Assembly (NCBI RefSeq): GCF_001282685.1
Contig: NZ_LN875035.1
Coordinates: 724,250-788,249 of the forward strand
Direction of reading: 5' to 3'
Origin: Niameybacter massiliensis
GTDB lineage: Bacteria; Bacillota; Clostridia; Lachnospirales; Cellulosilyticaceae
Length of the DNA stretch: 64,000 bases
This document shows positions 43,405-52,861 of the stretch, in pieces. A program made the translations under genes and the position numbers. Numbering within the stretch: position 1 is the first letter of the stretch; each line of letters opens with the position of its first letter. The notes beneath the pieces are model-generated. The model saw nothing but the letters and a program-made list of their open reading frames with translations, was not told the origin of the DNA and searched no databases.

Positions 43405-44580
43405 TTAAAAATTCACTTCTGTTCCATAATAGATACAGGTGAATAATTTTTCCATTTCACTTGGTGTAATACTTCTTGGATTAGATCCTGTGCAAGCATC
43501 TCCTACAGCAAGTTCAGAAATTTTACTTACTTTTTGTTTAAATTCTTCTTCATTGATTCCAAAAGCTTTTAATGTTTTAGGAATACCTAATTTTACATTA
43601 TAGTCATCAATCTTGTCACATAATTTTTCTGCAAGTTCATGATCATCGCTACCTTCAAGACCAACAGAACGTGCAATTTCTGCATAACGTGTTACTGCAT
43701 CTTTAGCATTGAATTTAATAACATATGGAAGATAAATAGCATTAGCACAACCATGTGGAATATGACCTGTAGAGAAGGCTGCCCCTGTTTTATGTGCCAT
43801 AGAGTGTACAATGCCTAAAAGTGCATTTGAAAATGCCATTCCAGCTAAACATTGTCCGTAGTGCATTTGTTCTCTCGCTTCCATATCACCATCATATGAT
43901 GCAGGCAAATAATCAAATACCATCTGAATTGCTTTTATTGCAAGAGGATCTGTAAATGGGGTATGAAGTGTAGAAACATAAGCTTCTATAGCATGAGTTA
44001 ATGCATCCATTCCTGTATGTGCAGTAAGCTTTGGCGGCATGGTTTCTGCAAGCAATGGATCAACAATTGCAACATCCGGTGTAATATTAAAGTCTGCTAA
44101 AGGATATTTAATTCCTTTTTCATAATCTGTAATAACAGAAAAAGCCGTTACTTCTGTCGCTGTACCTGATGTAGATGGAATTGCTAAAAACTTAGCTTTT
44201 TGTCTAAGTTCTGGAAAATTAAATGGTGTGATTAAGTCTTCAAATGAAGTTTTTGGATATTCATAAAATGCCCACATTGCTTTAGCTGCATCAATAGGAG
44301 AACCACCTCCCATTGCAATAATCCAATCTGGCTCGAATTCACGCATAGCTTCTGCACCCTTCATAACTGTTTCTACAGAAGGATCTGGCTCAACATTTTC
44401 AAAAAGCTGAACTTCTATATGCGCTTCTTTTAAATATGAAACGACTTGATCCACAAATCCAAAGCGTTTCATAGAACCTCCACCTAAAACTAAAATAGCT
44501 CGTTTGCCTTTTAAAGTCTTTAACATTTCTAATGAACCTTTTCCATGATATAAATCACGAGGTAATGTAAATCTTGCCAT
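43405..44580 (-). CDS. iron-containing alcohol dehydrogenase
   Basis: A 391-aa class III alcohol dehydrogenase, cytoplasmic. NAD(P)-binding MGGGSPIDAAKAMW, IPSTSGTATEVTAFSVITD, the metal-ligand helices HTGMDALTHAIEAYVS and GIVHSMAHKTGAAFSTGHIP with HGCANAIYLPYVIKFN are complete. It is a paralogue of EutG but not part of that operon. Roles include reduction of aldehydes during fermentation. GGGGGAAAG precedes the ATG. The LysR gene lies upstream on the same strand and may control it. Its promoter region holds two TTATAAC copies around a T-rich segment. Confidence 0.93.
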   Translation of the reverse strand: MARFTLPRDLYHGKGSLEMLKTLKGKRAILVLGGGSMKRFGFVDQVVSYLKEAHIEVQLFENVEPDPSVETVMKGAEAMREFEPDWIIAMGGGSPIDAAKAMWAFYEYPKTSFEDLITPFNFPELRQKAKFLAIPSTSGTATEVTAFSVITDYEKGIKYPLADFNITPDVAIVDPLLAETMPPKLTAHTGMDALTHAIEAYVSTLHTPFTDPLAIKAIQMVFDYLPASYDGDMEAREQMHYGQCLAGMAFSNALLGIVHSMAHKTGAAFSTGHIPHGCANAIYLPYVIKFNAKDAVTRYAEIARSVGLEGSDDHELAEKLCDKIDDYNVKLGIPKTLKAFGINEEEFKQKVSKISELAVGDACTGSNPRSITPSEMEKLFTCIYYGTEVNF

Positions 44581-44714
44581 TTTTCTTTCCCCCTACTCAC
44601 TAATCTTTATGTTATAATTTTAACATTCTTAAAGTTATAAGGGTAATATAAATCTAGATATACCATTATATATTTATATACATGTCTATATATATAAACA
44701 AATACATACTTGTA

Positions 44715-45653
44715 TCACCCCTTTATCCCATGTATCATTTCTTCTTTTATCCTCTCTAATTGGTTAATAAATTGTCTATCTAGTCCGTTTAGCCGATAAC
44801 GTTTAGGATAAATCAGTACATCCTTATTCACATTATCATTTACTTCACACTTTCTTTGAACAAGTCCATAGCGTTCTAATAAAATAGAGGGTACAGGTGA
44901 TACCCACATGTAACTTGTGGGAACTTCACTAAGTAAATCAAATTGACTACCTCTTTCATAGACATAGATTTGTTTACTAGATGTTTCCGCCCAATTACTC
45001 TTTTTAATCTCTATACTTGATAAAGTTGGCACCACTAGGTCTCCATGGATAACTTCAATATAGTCTTCTAGATCTTGTAAGGTAATATTTTCACTATATG
45101 CTAATGGATGTTCCTTAGACATAAGAACAAGGTATTCAAACGTCCATAACGTCTCATATTTAAACTCTTTTTCATTCAGTAAATGTAAGAAGTACTTTTC
45201 ATATTGAGTCGCATAACGGATGATTCCTAAATTAAATCCATTTTCCAATATATTTTCAATAGCTTCCATAGAATTAGTTTCCTTAAAGTCAATGGTCGCT
45301 GTACCTTTCATCTCTAAATCATTTATAAAATGAGTAAAGGCATAAGTAATATAACTGGCCCTAGGCACAGAAATTCTAAAATCTATTTTTTTAGTACTAC
45401 TAGGCTTATAATAAGATTCTAATGCATCAATTTGCATTAATACATTTTTTGCATAACTTAAAAATTCTGCCCCCTTCTTAGTAGGAATAATGCCTTTTGC
45501 TGTTCTTTTAAAGAGCGTAATGCCAATACTTGCTTCTAACTCTTTTATGGATTTGCTTAAATTAGGCTGTCCCATATAGAGATGCTCAGCCGCCTTTGTA
45601 ATGGAGCCTGTCTTTTCAACTTCAATTGCATATTTTAAATGGGTTATATTCAA
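44715..45653 (-). CDS. LysR family transcriptional regulator
   Basis: A 312-aa regulator. The N-terminal helix-turn-helix is clear: EKTGSITKAAEHLYMGQPNL, SKSIKELEASIGITLFKRT and PTKKGAEFL. A periplasmic-binding-like effector domain follows. The start is TTG at 45653 with AAGGTG 5 bases upstream, and no ATG fits. It is 134 bases upstream of the alcohol dehydrogenase gene in the same direction, not divergent as LysR genes often are. Confidence 0.92.
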   Translation of the reverse strand: MNITHLKYAIEVEKTGSITKAAEHLYMGQPNLSKSIKELEASIGITLFKRTAKGIIPTKKGAEFLSYAKNVLMQIDALESYYKPSSTKKIDFRISVPRASYITYAFTHFINDLEMKGTATIDFKETNSMEAIENILENGFNLGIIRYATQYEKYFLHLLNEKEFKYETLWTFEYLVLMSKEHPLAYSENITLQDLEDYIEVIHGDLVVPTLSSIEIKKSNWAETSSKQIYVYERGSQFDLLSEVPTSYMWVSPVPSILLERYGLVQRKCEVNDNVNKDVLIYPKRYRLNGLDRQFINQLERIKEEMIHGIKG

Positions 45654-45798
45654 ATACTCACCTTCTTAATATGTAATATTTAATTAAAATATTATGAACT
45701 TTTCTACATCCCTATTATACCGATTTTTAAGTCATATAAGAAGTCCTTTTAATCGTTTTAATTTTAGATACTTTATTAAAATTGTGTTTCTATTCTAC

Positions 45799-45827
45799 TT
45801 GACATTTAAAATAAGTCATGCTAACAT
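45799..45827 (+). promoter_or_regulatory. promoter of the Lsa-type ABC-F gene
   Basis: TTGACA (45799-45804) and TAACAT (45822-45827) are separated by 17 bp. Transcription would start near 45834, giving a leader of about 257 nt before the main start codon. Confidence 0.75.
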
Positions 45828-45861
45828 GCTCTTAAATATTTAATAGATTTGAGGTGAAAAG

Positions 45862-45870
45862 ATGAAATAG
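45862..45870 (+). CDS. two-codon leader reading frame (Met-Lys-stop)
   Basis: ATGAAATAG with GAGGTG 5 bases upstream is a complete minimal reading frame. Its stop codon touches the 5' arm of the leader hairpin. It fits a ribosome-stalling sensor in an antibiotic-responsive leader. The product itself, a dipeptide, would have no other function. Confidence 0.6.
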   Translation: MK

Positions 45871-46067
45871 TACTTTCTTGCAGACTTATATTAAGCAGAA
45901 TAAATTTTCAATGGCGGCATAGATCGTTTATTTATGATGCTTATTTGCAGGAAGTACATTTCTTCTTTTTGTTTATTTAATAGTCCATCCATTTCTCTAT
46001 CCCAAAGATAGGGTCAGCTTTGCTGTCTATTAATAAGCCGTAAGAATGTACATTCTTGCGGCTTATT
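45870..46067 (+). promoter_or_regulatory. attenuator leader of the Lsa-type gene
   Basis: A long hairpin pairs GTACTTTCTTGCA (from 45870) with TGCAGGAAGTAC (ending 45957), supported by AAGCA/TGCTT and AATAAA/TTTATT inside. An intrinsic terminator follows: AATAAGCCGTAAGAATGT (46032-46049) with its complement to 46067 and TTTATT, only 10 bases before the ribosome site. GCTTATT (45939-45945), locked in the first hairpin, is perfectly complementary to AATAAGC (46032-46038). Freeing it would block the terminator. A ribosome stalled on the Met-Lys frame would cover the 5' arm and do just that. Confidence 0.72.
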
Positions 46068-46090
46068 TTATTGCACAAGGAGCTGATTTT

Positions 46091-47581
46091 ATGTCATCAA
46101 TTAATATATATAATTTAACCTTTGCCTACGAAGGCACTTATGATAATATCTTTGAAAATGTTTCTTTTCAAATGGATACGGATTGGAAACTAGGTTTTAC
46201 AGGGCGCAATGGTCGTGGCAAAACAACCTTCTTAAACTTGCTACTTGGTAAGTATGAATATAAAGGAACGATTTCCGCTACTGTACAATTTGACTATTTC
46301 CCTTTCCAAGTGGATGACAATACTTTAATAACTATGGAAATTATTGAAGACTTACATCCTGATTGTGCTTATTGGGAAATCAAAAAAGAGCTGAATTTAC
46401 TCCAAGTCGATGAAGATGTCCTTTATCGTCCTTTTAACACCCTTTCACAAGGTGAGCAAACCAAAGTCTTACTTGCTGTTTTGTTCCTTAGAGAACATCA
46501 CTTTTTACTTATTGATGAACCTACAAATCATCTAGATGTGACATCTAGACATGTGGTCTGTAACTATTTAAATAATAAAAAGGGCTTTATCCTTGTTTCT
46601 CATGACCGTGCCTTTTTAGATGGCTGTACAGACCATATGCTTGCCATTAACAAGACAAATATTGAGATTCAAAAAGGCAATTTTTCCTCATGGTATCACA
46701 ACAAAACGCTCCAAGATCAATTTGAGCTTGCAGAAAATGAGCGTCTAAAAAAAGATATTAAACGTCTTACTGCGGCTGCTAAACAAACAGCCCGTTGGGC
46801 AGACAAAGTTGAGTCTAGCAAAATTGGTATGGGTAAAAATTCTGATGAGAAATCTATAGACCACCGCTGCTATGTGGGTGAAAAATCTAGACGTATGCAA
46901 CAACGTCGCAAAAACTTAGAACGTAGGCAACAAAGTGCCATAGAGGAAAAGTCAAGCTTACTCAAAAACATTGAATCCACTGAGAGTCTCAAGCTACTCA
47001 CTTTGCCTTTTTACACCACTCAACTTTTAAGGCTCTTAGATGTTACCCTTTCTTATGATACTAAAGTAGTCTGTGAAAAAGTACGCTTTGAAGTCTCTAC
47101 CGGTGATCGTATATGCTTACAAGGCAAAAATGGCTGTGGTAAATCAAGTGTACTAAAGTTTATTCTTGGTGAGTACATTGACTACACTGGTACTTTTAAC
47201 AAAGCAAGTGGTCTCAAAATTTCCTATATCTCACAAGACACGTCTCATCTGAAAGGTAATTTATCTGATTATGCCAGAGACTGCAACATCGACGAAACCC
47301 TTTTTAAATCCATCTTGCGCAAACTTGATTTTGCCCGTGTACAATTTGAAAAAGATATAGCAAGCTTCAGTGAAGGACAAAAGAAGAAAGTTCTTATTGC
47401 CAAAAGTCTTTCTGAAAGAGCTCATCTCTATATTTGGGATGAACCACTTAACTTTATTGACATCTTTTCTCGTATTCAAATCGAACAATTACTTTTAGCC
47501 TATCAGCCTACACTCATCTTTGTAGAACATGATGAATCATTTACCCAGCAAATTGCTACCGAGATTATTGCCATAGGCTAA
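46091..47581 (+). CDS. Lsa-type ABC-F ribosomal protection protein
   Basis: A 496-aa ABC-F protein with two ATPase domains and no membrane part, of the Lsa group that dislodges lincosamides, pleuromutilins and streptogramin A from ribosomes. Domain one has GRNGRGKTTFLNLLLG, LSQGEQTKVLLAVLF and LLIDEPTNHLD. A charged linker rich in Lys/Arg follows (KRLTAAAKQTARWADKVESS). Domain two has GKNGCGKSSVLKF, FSEGQKKKVLIAKSL and IWDEPLNFID. I start at the ATG at 46091 behind AAGGAG, after the leader terminator. The longer frame from 46046 starts inside the terminator. Confidence 0.92.
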   Translation: MSSINIYNLTFAYEGTYDNIFENVSFQMDTDWKLGFTGRNGRGKTTFLNLLLGKYEYKGTISATVQFDYFPFQVDDNTLITMEIIEDLHPDCAYWEIKKELNLLQVDEDVLYRPFNTLSQGEQTKVLLAVLFLREHHFLLIDEPTNHLDVTSRHVVCNYLNNKKGFILVSHDRAFLDGCTDHMLAINKTNIEIQKGNFSSWYHNKTLQDQFELAENERLKKDIKRLTAAAKQTARWADKVESSKIGMGKNSDEKSIDHRCYVGEKSRRMQQRRKNLERRQQSAIEEKSSLLKNIESTESLKLLTLPFYTTQLLRLLDVTLSYDTKVVCEKVRFEVSTGDRICLQGKNGCGKSSVLKFILGEYIDYTGTFNKASGLKISYISQDTSHLKGNLSDYARDCNIDETLFKSILRKLDFARVQFEKDIASFSEGQKKKVLIAKSLSERAHLYIWDEPLNFIDIFSRIQIEQLLLAYQPTLIFVEHDESFTQQIATEIIAIG

Positions 47582-47593
47582 TTTAAAATAAAT

Positions 47594-47632
47594 AAAAGGT
47601 GTCACGGACGTCAATCTTCCGTGTCACCTTTT
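47594..47632. terminator. bidirectional terminator between ABC-F and MerR genes
   Basis: A 15-bp stem with one mismatch (47594-47608 with 47618-47632), A's on the left and T's on the right, between convergent genes. Confidence 0.87.
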
Positions 47633-47637
47633 TGCAC

Positions 47638-48456
47638 TTATAAAACCTGTATTTGAATTTGTCCTAATGCTTTTTCTTCATTACTTAAATCTATCCGTGT
47701 AATCATATAGCTTTCACAAAAAGCATCTCCTACTTTCAGATGATTCAACTCAATGTATTGCATTAATTGCTCATAATAAGGTGTGGTATGTTTAAAGTCA
47801 TCATCAAAGTTTAACGTAAGGTAATGACCTTCTGGTAAGATAACCTTTTCACCTTTTACCTCATCATAATTTTCTCCACATCCTATCATCATGTGGTCAT
47901 ACGTAAGCTGTTTATCTTTTTTAAAGCGCTCATAGGAAGTAGCAAAAGCCAATTCCCTATAAAAGGTTCCATACTTCTCATCAATATCTCTTAACGTCTC
48001 ACTTAACTTAATCTCAAACTCTTCTGTATAACGTTTGGTATTGTTATATTTAATAAAATGTCTTGTAGGACATTGCTTTATAAACACTTTACCAATGCCT
48101 TCATCTAAAGTAGATTGAATCTTTCCTTCTAAAATTTGAATATGTTTTTCTATACGTTCTAATTCTTGTATCTTTTCTTGAACCATTTCTTTTTGTTTGG
48201 TAAGAATCTCTAATATGGCATCAACAGACGTATGATGATCGACTAATACTTTAATTTCTTCTAAAGTTAATCCCATGGCTTTACATTGCTTAATAAAATC
48301 TAGCATAATAAAATGCTTCACCGAATAATAACGGTACTTACTACTTTCATTGACATAGCCAGGCTTTAATAAGCCTATTTTATCATAATGTCTAAGGGTT
48401 TGTACGGATACATTGTGAAGTTTTGACACCTCTCCAATCGAAAATCGCCTATCCAT
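47638..48456 (-). CDS. MerR family regulator with GyrI-like effector domain
   Basis: A 272-aa multidrug-type (BmrR/BltR-like) regulator. The N-terminal winged helix is typical: SIGEVSKLHNVSVQTLRHYD, KIGLLKPGY and KYRYYSVKHFIML. A coiled-coil dimerisation helix (about 85-118) is followed by a GyrI-like ligand domain (about 125-272, CPTRHFIKYNNTKRYTEE, ending IQIQVL). AAGGAGGAACG precedes the ATG. A dyad GCTATGGATAGC at 48507-48518 upstream may be its own operator. It may also control the MATE gene at 51444, whose promoter has MerR geometry. Confidence 0.92.
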   Translation of the reverse strand: MDRRFSIGEVSKLHNVSVQTLRHYDKIGLLKPGYVNESSKYRYYSVKHFIMLDFIKQCKAMGLTLEEIKVLVDHHTSVDAILEILTKQKEMVQEKIQELERIEKHIQILEGKIQSTLDEGIGKVFIKQCPTRHFIKYNNTKRYTEEFEIKLSETLRDIDEKYGTFYRELAFATSYERFKKDKQLTYDHMMIGCGENYDEVKGEKVILPEGHYLTLNFDDDFKHTTPYYEQLMQYIELNHLKVGDAFCESYMITRIDLSNEEKALGQIQIQVL

Positions 48457-48629
48457 GTCTTTCGTTCCTCCTTAACTAATCTCTTCTATTTTATCGTCTT
48501 TTACAAGCTATGGATAGCCCTACACAAAACGCACCATTTTATAATCTATATACTTTTACTAAGTGATATCTTAAAACTACCTAAAAACCTTCACCATTAA
48601 AGACTTCGCTCATATAATTGTCGACATAC

Positions 48630-48663
48630 AAAAGGAGCTGCCTATAATGCTACAGCTCCTTTT
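48630..48663. terminator. intrinsic terminator after the GH3 gene
   Basis: AAAAGGAGCTG (48630-48640) pairs with CAGCTCCTTTT (48653-48663), 5 bases beyond the stop. A's on the left provide the U-run for the minus strand. Confidence 0.87.
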
Positions 48664-48668
48664 ATCAT

Positions 48669-51260
48669 TTATTTTACTCTAAATTGTGTTGTGAATGGTA
48701 AATCCATAGCATTTGGCCCTACCATGACTTCAAATTTTCCTTTTTCAACAACCCATTTGAAATCTGGATTAAGTACACGTAATTGTCTTTCTCCTAATTC
48801 AAAGGTTACTGTTTTTGTTTCTCCTGGTGCAAGACCTACTCTTTCAAATCCAGCAAGTTCTTTGTATGGTCTAACCACACTACTTACTGCATCATGAATG
48901 TAAAGTTGAGGCACATCCTCGCCGTAGCAATCCCCTACATTGGTTACATCAATAGATACTTTAACTGTTTCATCTGCTTTTATTTCTTCAGCTGAAAGCT
49001 TAAGGTTACTATATTCAAACTTTGTATAGCTTAAGCCATAACCAAATGGATACAGTGGATTCCAATCCATCTCTACATATTTTGTTGCACCAAATGGACG
49101 TCTATTGTAGTGTACAGGAATTTGACCTACTGATTTAGGGAAAGAAATTGGTAAACGTCCGCCTGGATTAACATCTCCAAATAATACACTAGCAATAGCA
49201 TGTCCACCTTGCTCACCTACATGCCATGCTTCTACGATAGCAGGTATGTGTTCTTGCTCCCAAGTAATAGAAAGTGGGCGTCCGTTTTGTAATACAAGAA
49301 CAACAGGGGTACCTGTTTCGTAAATTTTACGTACAAGCTCTCCTTGTCTGCCTGGTAAGTTAAGGTCTGCACGATCTAAGTTCTCGCCACAAGTTTCTTC
49401 ACTATCTCCTACAGCTACAATCACCACATCTGCTTGTTTACTAATAGCAAGTGCTTGTTCCATATCTAAGTTGCCTGTATTGTATCCAAAGATAACACGT
49501 ACCCCTCTTTGGTCATTTATAAATTCAATTTTAACAGCATATTCTTTGCCCTTTTCAAATTGGAATGGTTGCATTTGGGTAGCTTGTTTATCTCCCCAGC
49601 CATCAACGAGCATTTCCCCATCAATCCATAGACGCATGCTATCCATACTACTTAATCCAATACAGCCTTCAAAGGTTTCTTCTGGTACAAGTGTTCCAGT
49701 CCATCTTACCCCAAAGCTATCTGCATTAATCCCTTCACCTGGCTTTGTATAGATCCAGTTAAAATTAACTTGTGAGTCTACACGTGTTACAACAGCTTCC
49801 CCTTCAAAAGCCTGACCATTGAAGTATTCACCTGTTAAGCCTTCTTTACCATCTTGGCTTCTTAGCCATTTAGACGGAATCACCATAACTTCATTTTCTA
49901 AGATTTCACATCCTTTTGCATAAAGGACTTCTGTCTCTTCTGATACCGCTTGGCGAATTCCATCTAATAAAGTCACTGCATCTTTACATGTTTCAGCTGG
50001 TGCACTATAGTCACCAAATCTTGGTGTGGCTGCACTTGGTCCTACTACTGCAATACATTTTGTATCTTTTTTAAGCGGTAAAAGCCCTTGATTATTTTTA
50101 AGGAGACAAATCGCTTTTTCTGCTACTTCCTTAGCCAGTGCCACATGTTCTTCACAGTGCACCACTTGTTTGTTTAAGTTTTCATCTACAAATGGATTTT
50201 CAAAGAGGCCTAACATAAACTTAACACGAAGGACACGTCTTACAGATAAGTCAACAACAGCTTCTTCTAATTCACCACATTTCACCATATCCGCTAAATG
50301 TCCTTGGTAAACATCATGTGGGAAATCATAGAGTTGCATATCTACGCCTGCTTCAATGGCCATTTTAATGGCTTCTCTTTGACTTTCTACAACATAGTGG
50401 CATCTATGTAACATAATAATAGCAGTCATATCTGCACGTACAAAGCCTCGCATACCGAGTTCACCACGTAACTTATCTGTTAATAACTTACGATCCCCAG
50501 CAACTGGAATACCATCTATAGAGTTATAAGAACACATTGCATTGAGTGCTCCTGCATTAAAGGCTGCTTCAAAAACTGGTAAACAATAAAACTCATGCTC
50601 ATGTTTACCCATCATAGCTGGTGCACAGTTAAGTCCCCCTGTTGGCGCCCCATACCCTGAGAAGTGTTTCACCTCTGCAACAATGGTATCATTACGCGTT
50701 AAATCATCACCTTGTAAACCTTTTACCATTTCTTCTGCAAAACGAGAAGCAAGATAAGTATCCTCCCCATAAGCTTCTTCAACACGTCCCCATCTAGGAT
50801 CTCTTGCAAGATCAAGTACTGGTGACCAAGTCTCATGAATCCCTAAGCTTCTACATTCTCTTGCAATCGCTTTACCTTGTTTGAAACCAAGTTCTGCATC
50901 AAAGGTTGATGCTAATGCAATTTGTTGTGGAAAAACTGTACATTCAGGCCAGATTAGCCCATGTAACGCTTCTTCACTAAATAGAATAGGAATAGGCAAT
51001 CTTGCCTCTTCTAAATATTCTTTTTGAATTCTATTGTTATCCTCAGCACTTGAATATCTATTTTGTAAACATCCAATCCCTTCTTTGCCTGAAACGTTGA
51101 TAAACTTTTCGAAATCAAACTGTCCATCATCTTCTTTAAATTCATTCCATGAATAAATGTCTAATTGTCTTACTTTTTCTTCTAAGGTCATTCTTGAAAT
51201 TAAGTCACTAATTCTCTCCTCAATATCAAGATTTGGATTTTGAAACGGATATTGAACCAT
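48669..51260 (-). CDS. GH3 family beta-glucosidase with PA14 insert
   Basis: An 863-aa glycoside hydrolase that releases glucose or related sugars from oligosaccharides. The catalytic barrel includes PILFSEEALHGL, DLARDPRWGRVEEAYGEDTY and KHFSGYGAPTGG. The nucleophile is Asp277 in GFVRADMTAI. The second domain starts near 360 (KAICLLKNNQGLLPLKKDTK). A PA14-like domain is inserted at about 465-600 (GLTGEYFNGQAFEGEAV, DSMRLWIDGEMLVDGWG). A fibronectin-III-like domain closes the protein. There is no signal peptide, so it acts inside the cell on imported oligosaccharides. AGAGGTGC precedes the ATG. Confidence 0.95.
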   Translation of the reverse strand: MVQYPFQNPNLDIEERISDLISRMTLEEKVRQLDIYSWNEFKEDDGQFDFEKFINVSGKEGIGCLQNRYSSAEDNNRIQKEYLEEARLPIPILFSEEALHGLIWPECTVFPQQIALASTFDAELGFKQGKAIARECRSLGIHETWSPVLDLARDPRWGRVEEAYGEDTYLASRFAEEMVKGLQGDDLTRNDTIVAEVKHFSGYGAPTGGLNCAPAMMGKHEHEFYCLPVFEAAFNAGALNAMCSYNSIDGIPVAGDRKLLTDKLRGELGMRGFVRADMTAIIMLHRCHYVVESQREAIKMAIEAGVDMQLYDFPHDVYQGHLADMVKCGELEEAVVDLSVRRVLRVKFMLGLFENPFVDENLNKQVVHCEEHVALAKEVAEKAICLLKNNQGLLPLKKDTKCIAVVGPSAATPRFGDYSAPAETCKDAVTLLDGIRQAVSEETEVLYAKGCEILENEVMVIPSKWLRSQDGKEGLTGEYFNGQAFEGEAVVTRVDSQVNFNWIYTKPGEGINADSFGVRWTGTLVPEETFEGCIGLSSMDSMRLWIDGEMLVDGWGDKQATQMQPFQFEKGKEYAVKIEFINDQRGVRVIFGYNTGNLDMEQALAISKQADVVIVAVGDSEETCGENLDRADLNLPGRQGELVRKIYETGTPVVLVLQNGRPLSITWEQEHIPAIVEAWHVGEQGGHAIASVLFGDVNPGGRLPISFPKSVGQIPVHYNRRPFGATKYVEMDWNPLYPFGYGLSYTKFEYSNLKLSAEEIKADETVKVSIDVTNVGDCYGEDVPQLYIHDAVSSVVRPYKELAGFERVGLAPGETKTVTFELGERQLRVLNPDFKWVVEKGKFEVMVGPNAMDLPFTTQFRVK

Positions 51261-51400
51261 CTTGCACCTCTATTATGTTTAAGTTTAGTAATCTACATAA
51301 ATGTAACTCAATCTTCATAATATTACAATGCTATTTTTTGAAATTAATAACCTAATTTTTAACTTTATTTTTGTTTATTTTTTACTAACTTTTGTAATAA

Positions 51401-51442
51401 AAAAATGGTGAGCATTTCTATTTTGAAATGTTCACCATTTTT
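51401..51442 (-). terminator. intrinsic terminator after the second MATE gene
   Basis: An 18-bp stem with one mismatch (51401-51418 with 51425-51442) and a 6-nt loop. A's on the left give the U-run for the minus-strand transcript. Confidence 0.87.
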
Positions 51443-51443
51443 A

Positions 51444-52769
51444 TTATATTTCTACTTGGACTTGATCTACTCTTAACACCGCATGAGTTGACCCTTTAAC
51501 ATTTGCTAAAATACTAATAGTAATGAGTGTTAGAACTTCTGATACAATTGTCCCTGCCCAAATACCGTTGGCTCCAAAAATAGTACAAAGCACAATTAAA
51601 GCAAGTGGCAAATAGATAATAGATCTTAATACACAACTTAAATTCGAATACTTTGGTTTTTCTAATGCTTGGAAATATACAAGTGTATTTAAGTTAATCC
51701 CTACTGCAAGATAACTAAAACTTGCGATACGTAATGCTAAATAAGCAAGGCTAGCAATTTGTGGATCACTTGTAAATATACCTATCAATGTTGGTCCAAA
51801 GACAAAACTAATAAATATAAACGCCACACTGACTACTGTTGCTGTGACACTTGTAATCTTATAAAAGCCTAACATACGCTTACCATCTTTTTTCCCATAA
51901 TTATAGCTAATCAACGGCTGAGCACCGAGTGTTAAACCATAAAGTACCATATACGTATTGGTTGTAATGTAGTTAATAATACTATAAGCAGAAATACCTG
52001 CTTCACCTATAAATTTCACTAGCATAACATTATGAATCAGAACAATCACAGAATAACTTGCTTGTGCAAAGAAAGATGGAAAACCAATTTTTGAAAAAGT
52101 TTTAAGTTCTTCAAAATTAAGCTTCACATTTCCAAAGGATAAATAACCTTTTCTTTGAATAAAGTGAGGGATAAGCACCGCAACAGTTATAATCTGCCCA
52201 AGCCCTGTTGCAATAGCTGCACCTTTGATTCCAAATCCAAATTCAAAGATAAATAGATAATCTAAAATAATATTTGTAATGGCACCTAATATGGTTGAGA
52301 TCATTGCAAGTTTTGGTCTACCATCATTTCTAACAAAACTACTTAGTACAATCCCAATTAAGTTTGGAATACAAAAGATAGCATAAAATCTTAAATATTC
52401 TACTGCAAGACCTTTTAATCCTTCTGTTGCACCTAATAGGCTTACAATCTGTTCAGTAAAAATAATACAAATTAAACTAATAATTCCGCTTAGGATAAGC
52501 AAGAACTTAAATACTTGTCTAAAAATATTAACTGCTTTATCACTTTCTCCTGCCCCAATATATTTAGAAACTTGTGATCCTCCACCTATAGCAAACATTG
52601 ATGCAAGACCAAATAACATAACTGTAAAAGGTAAAACAATATTAATGGCTGCTAGCGCCATGTCCCCTACACCCTGACCTACAAAAATACCATCAATCAC
52701 TGTGTAAAGGGATGATATAAACATAGCAAGGGCTGAGGGAATCGCGTATTTAAAAAATTCTTTTAACAT
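51444..52769 (-). CDS. MATE family efflux transporter (second)
   Basis: A 441-aa MATE-type pump of a different subgroup from the one at 42027. It shows AIPSALAMFISSLYTVIDGIF, VGDMALAAINIVLPF, MFAIGGGSQVSKYIGAGE and a second-half SAYSIINYITTNTYMVLYG. About twelve hydrophobic segments. GGAGGAAAGAGT precedes the ATG. It is monocistronic behind a promoter of MerR type, so it is probably drug-inducible. Confidence 0.93.
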   Translation of the reverse strand: MLKEFFKYAIPSALAMFISSLYTVIDGIFVGQGVGDMALAAINIVLPFTVMLFGLASMFAIGGGSQVSKYIGAGESDKAVNIFRQVFKFLLILSGIISLICIIFTEQIVSLLGATEGLKGLAVEYLRFYAIFCIPNLIGIVLSSFVRNDGRPKLAMISTILGAITNIILDYLFIFEFGFGIKGAAIATGLGQIITVAVLIPHFIQRKGYLSFGNVKLNFEELKTFSKIGFPSFFAQASYSVIVLIHNVMLVKFIGEAGISAYSIINYITTNTYMVLYGLTLGAQPLISYNYGKKDGKRMLGFYKITSVTATVVSVAFIFISFVFGPTLIGIFTSDPQIASLAYLALRIASFSYLAVGINLNTLVYFQALEKPKYSNLSCVLRSIIYLPLALIVLCTIFGANGIWAGTIVSEVLTLITISILANVKGSTHAVLRVDQVQVEI

Positions 52770-52802
52770 ACTCTTTCCTCCGTTCTCATTTTGCCATGTT
52801 AT

Positions 52803-52833
52803 ATCTTAAACTCTATTGTTACTATAGAGTCAA
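52803..52833 (-). promoter_or_regulatory. MerR-type promoter of the second MATE gene
   Basis: On the minus strand TTGACT (52833-52828) and TAAGAT (52808-52803) are 19 bp apart, two more than optimal. The spacer is filled by the dyad ACTCTAT-N7-ATAGAGT. The overlong spacer with a centred dyad is the signature of MerR-family activation by DNA untwisting. Confidence 0.8.
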
Positions 52834-52861
52834 GAGTTTTTTACCTTTATACACAAAATTT

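Noticed and set aside
46046-46090. N-terminal extension of the ABC-F frame to 46046
   Set aside because: The extra codons lie inside the leader terminator stem and no ribosome site precedes them.
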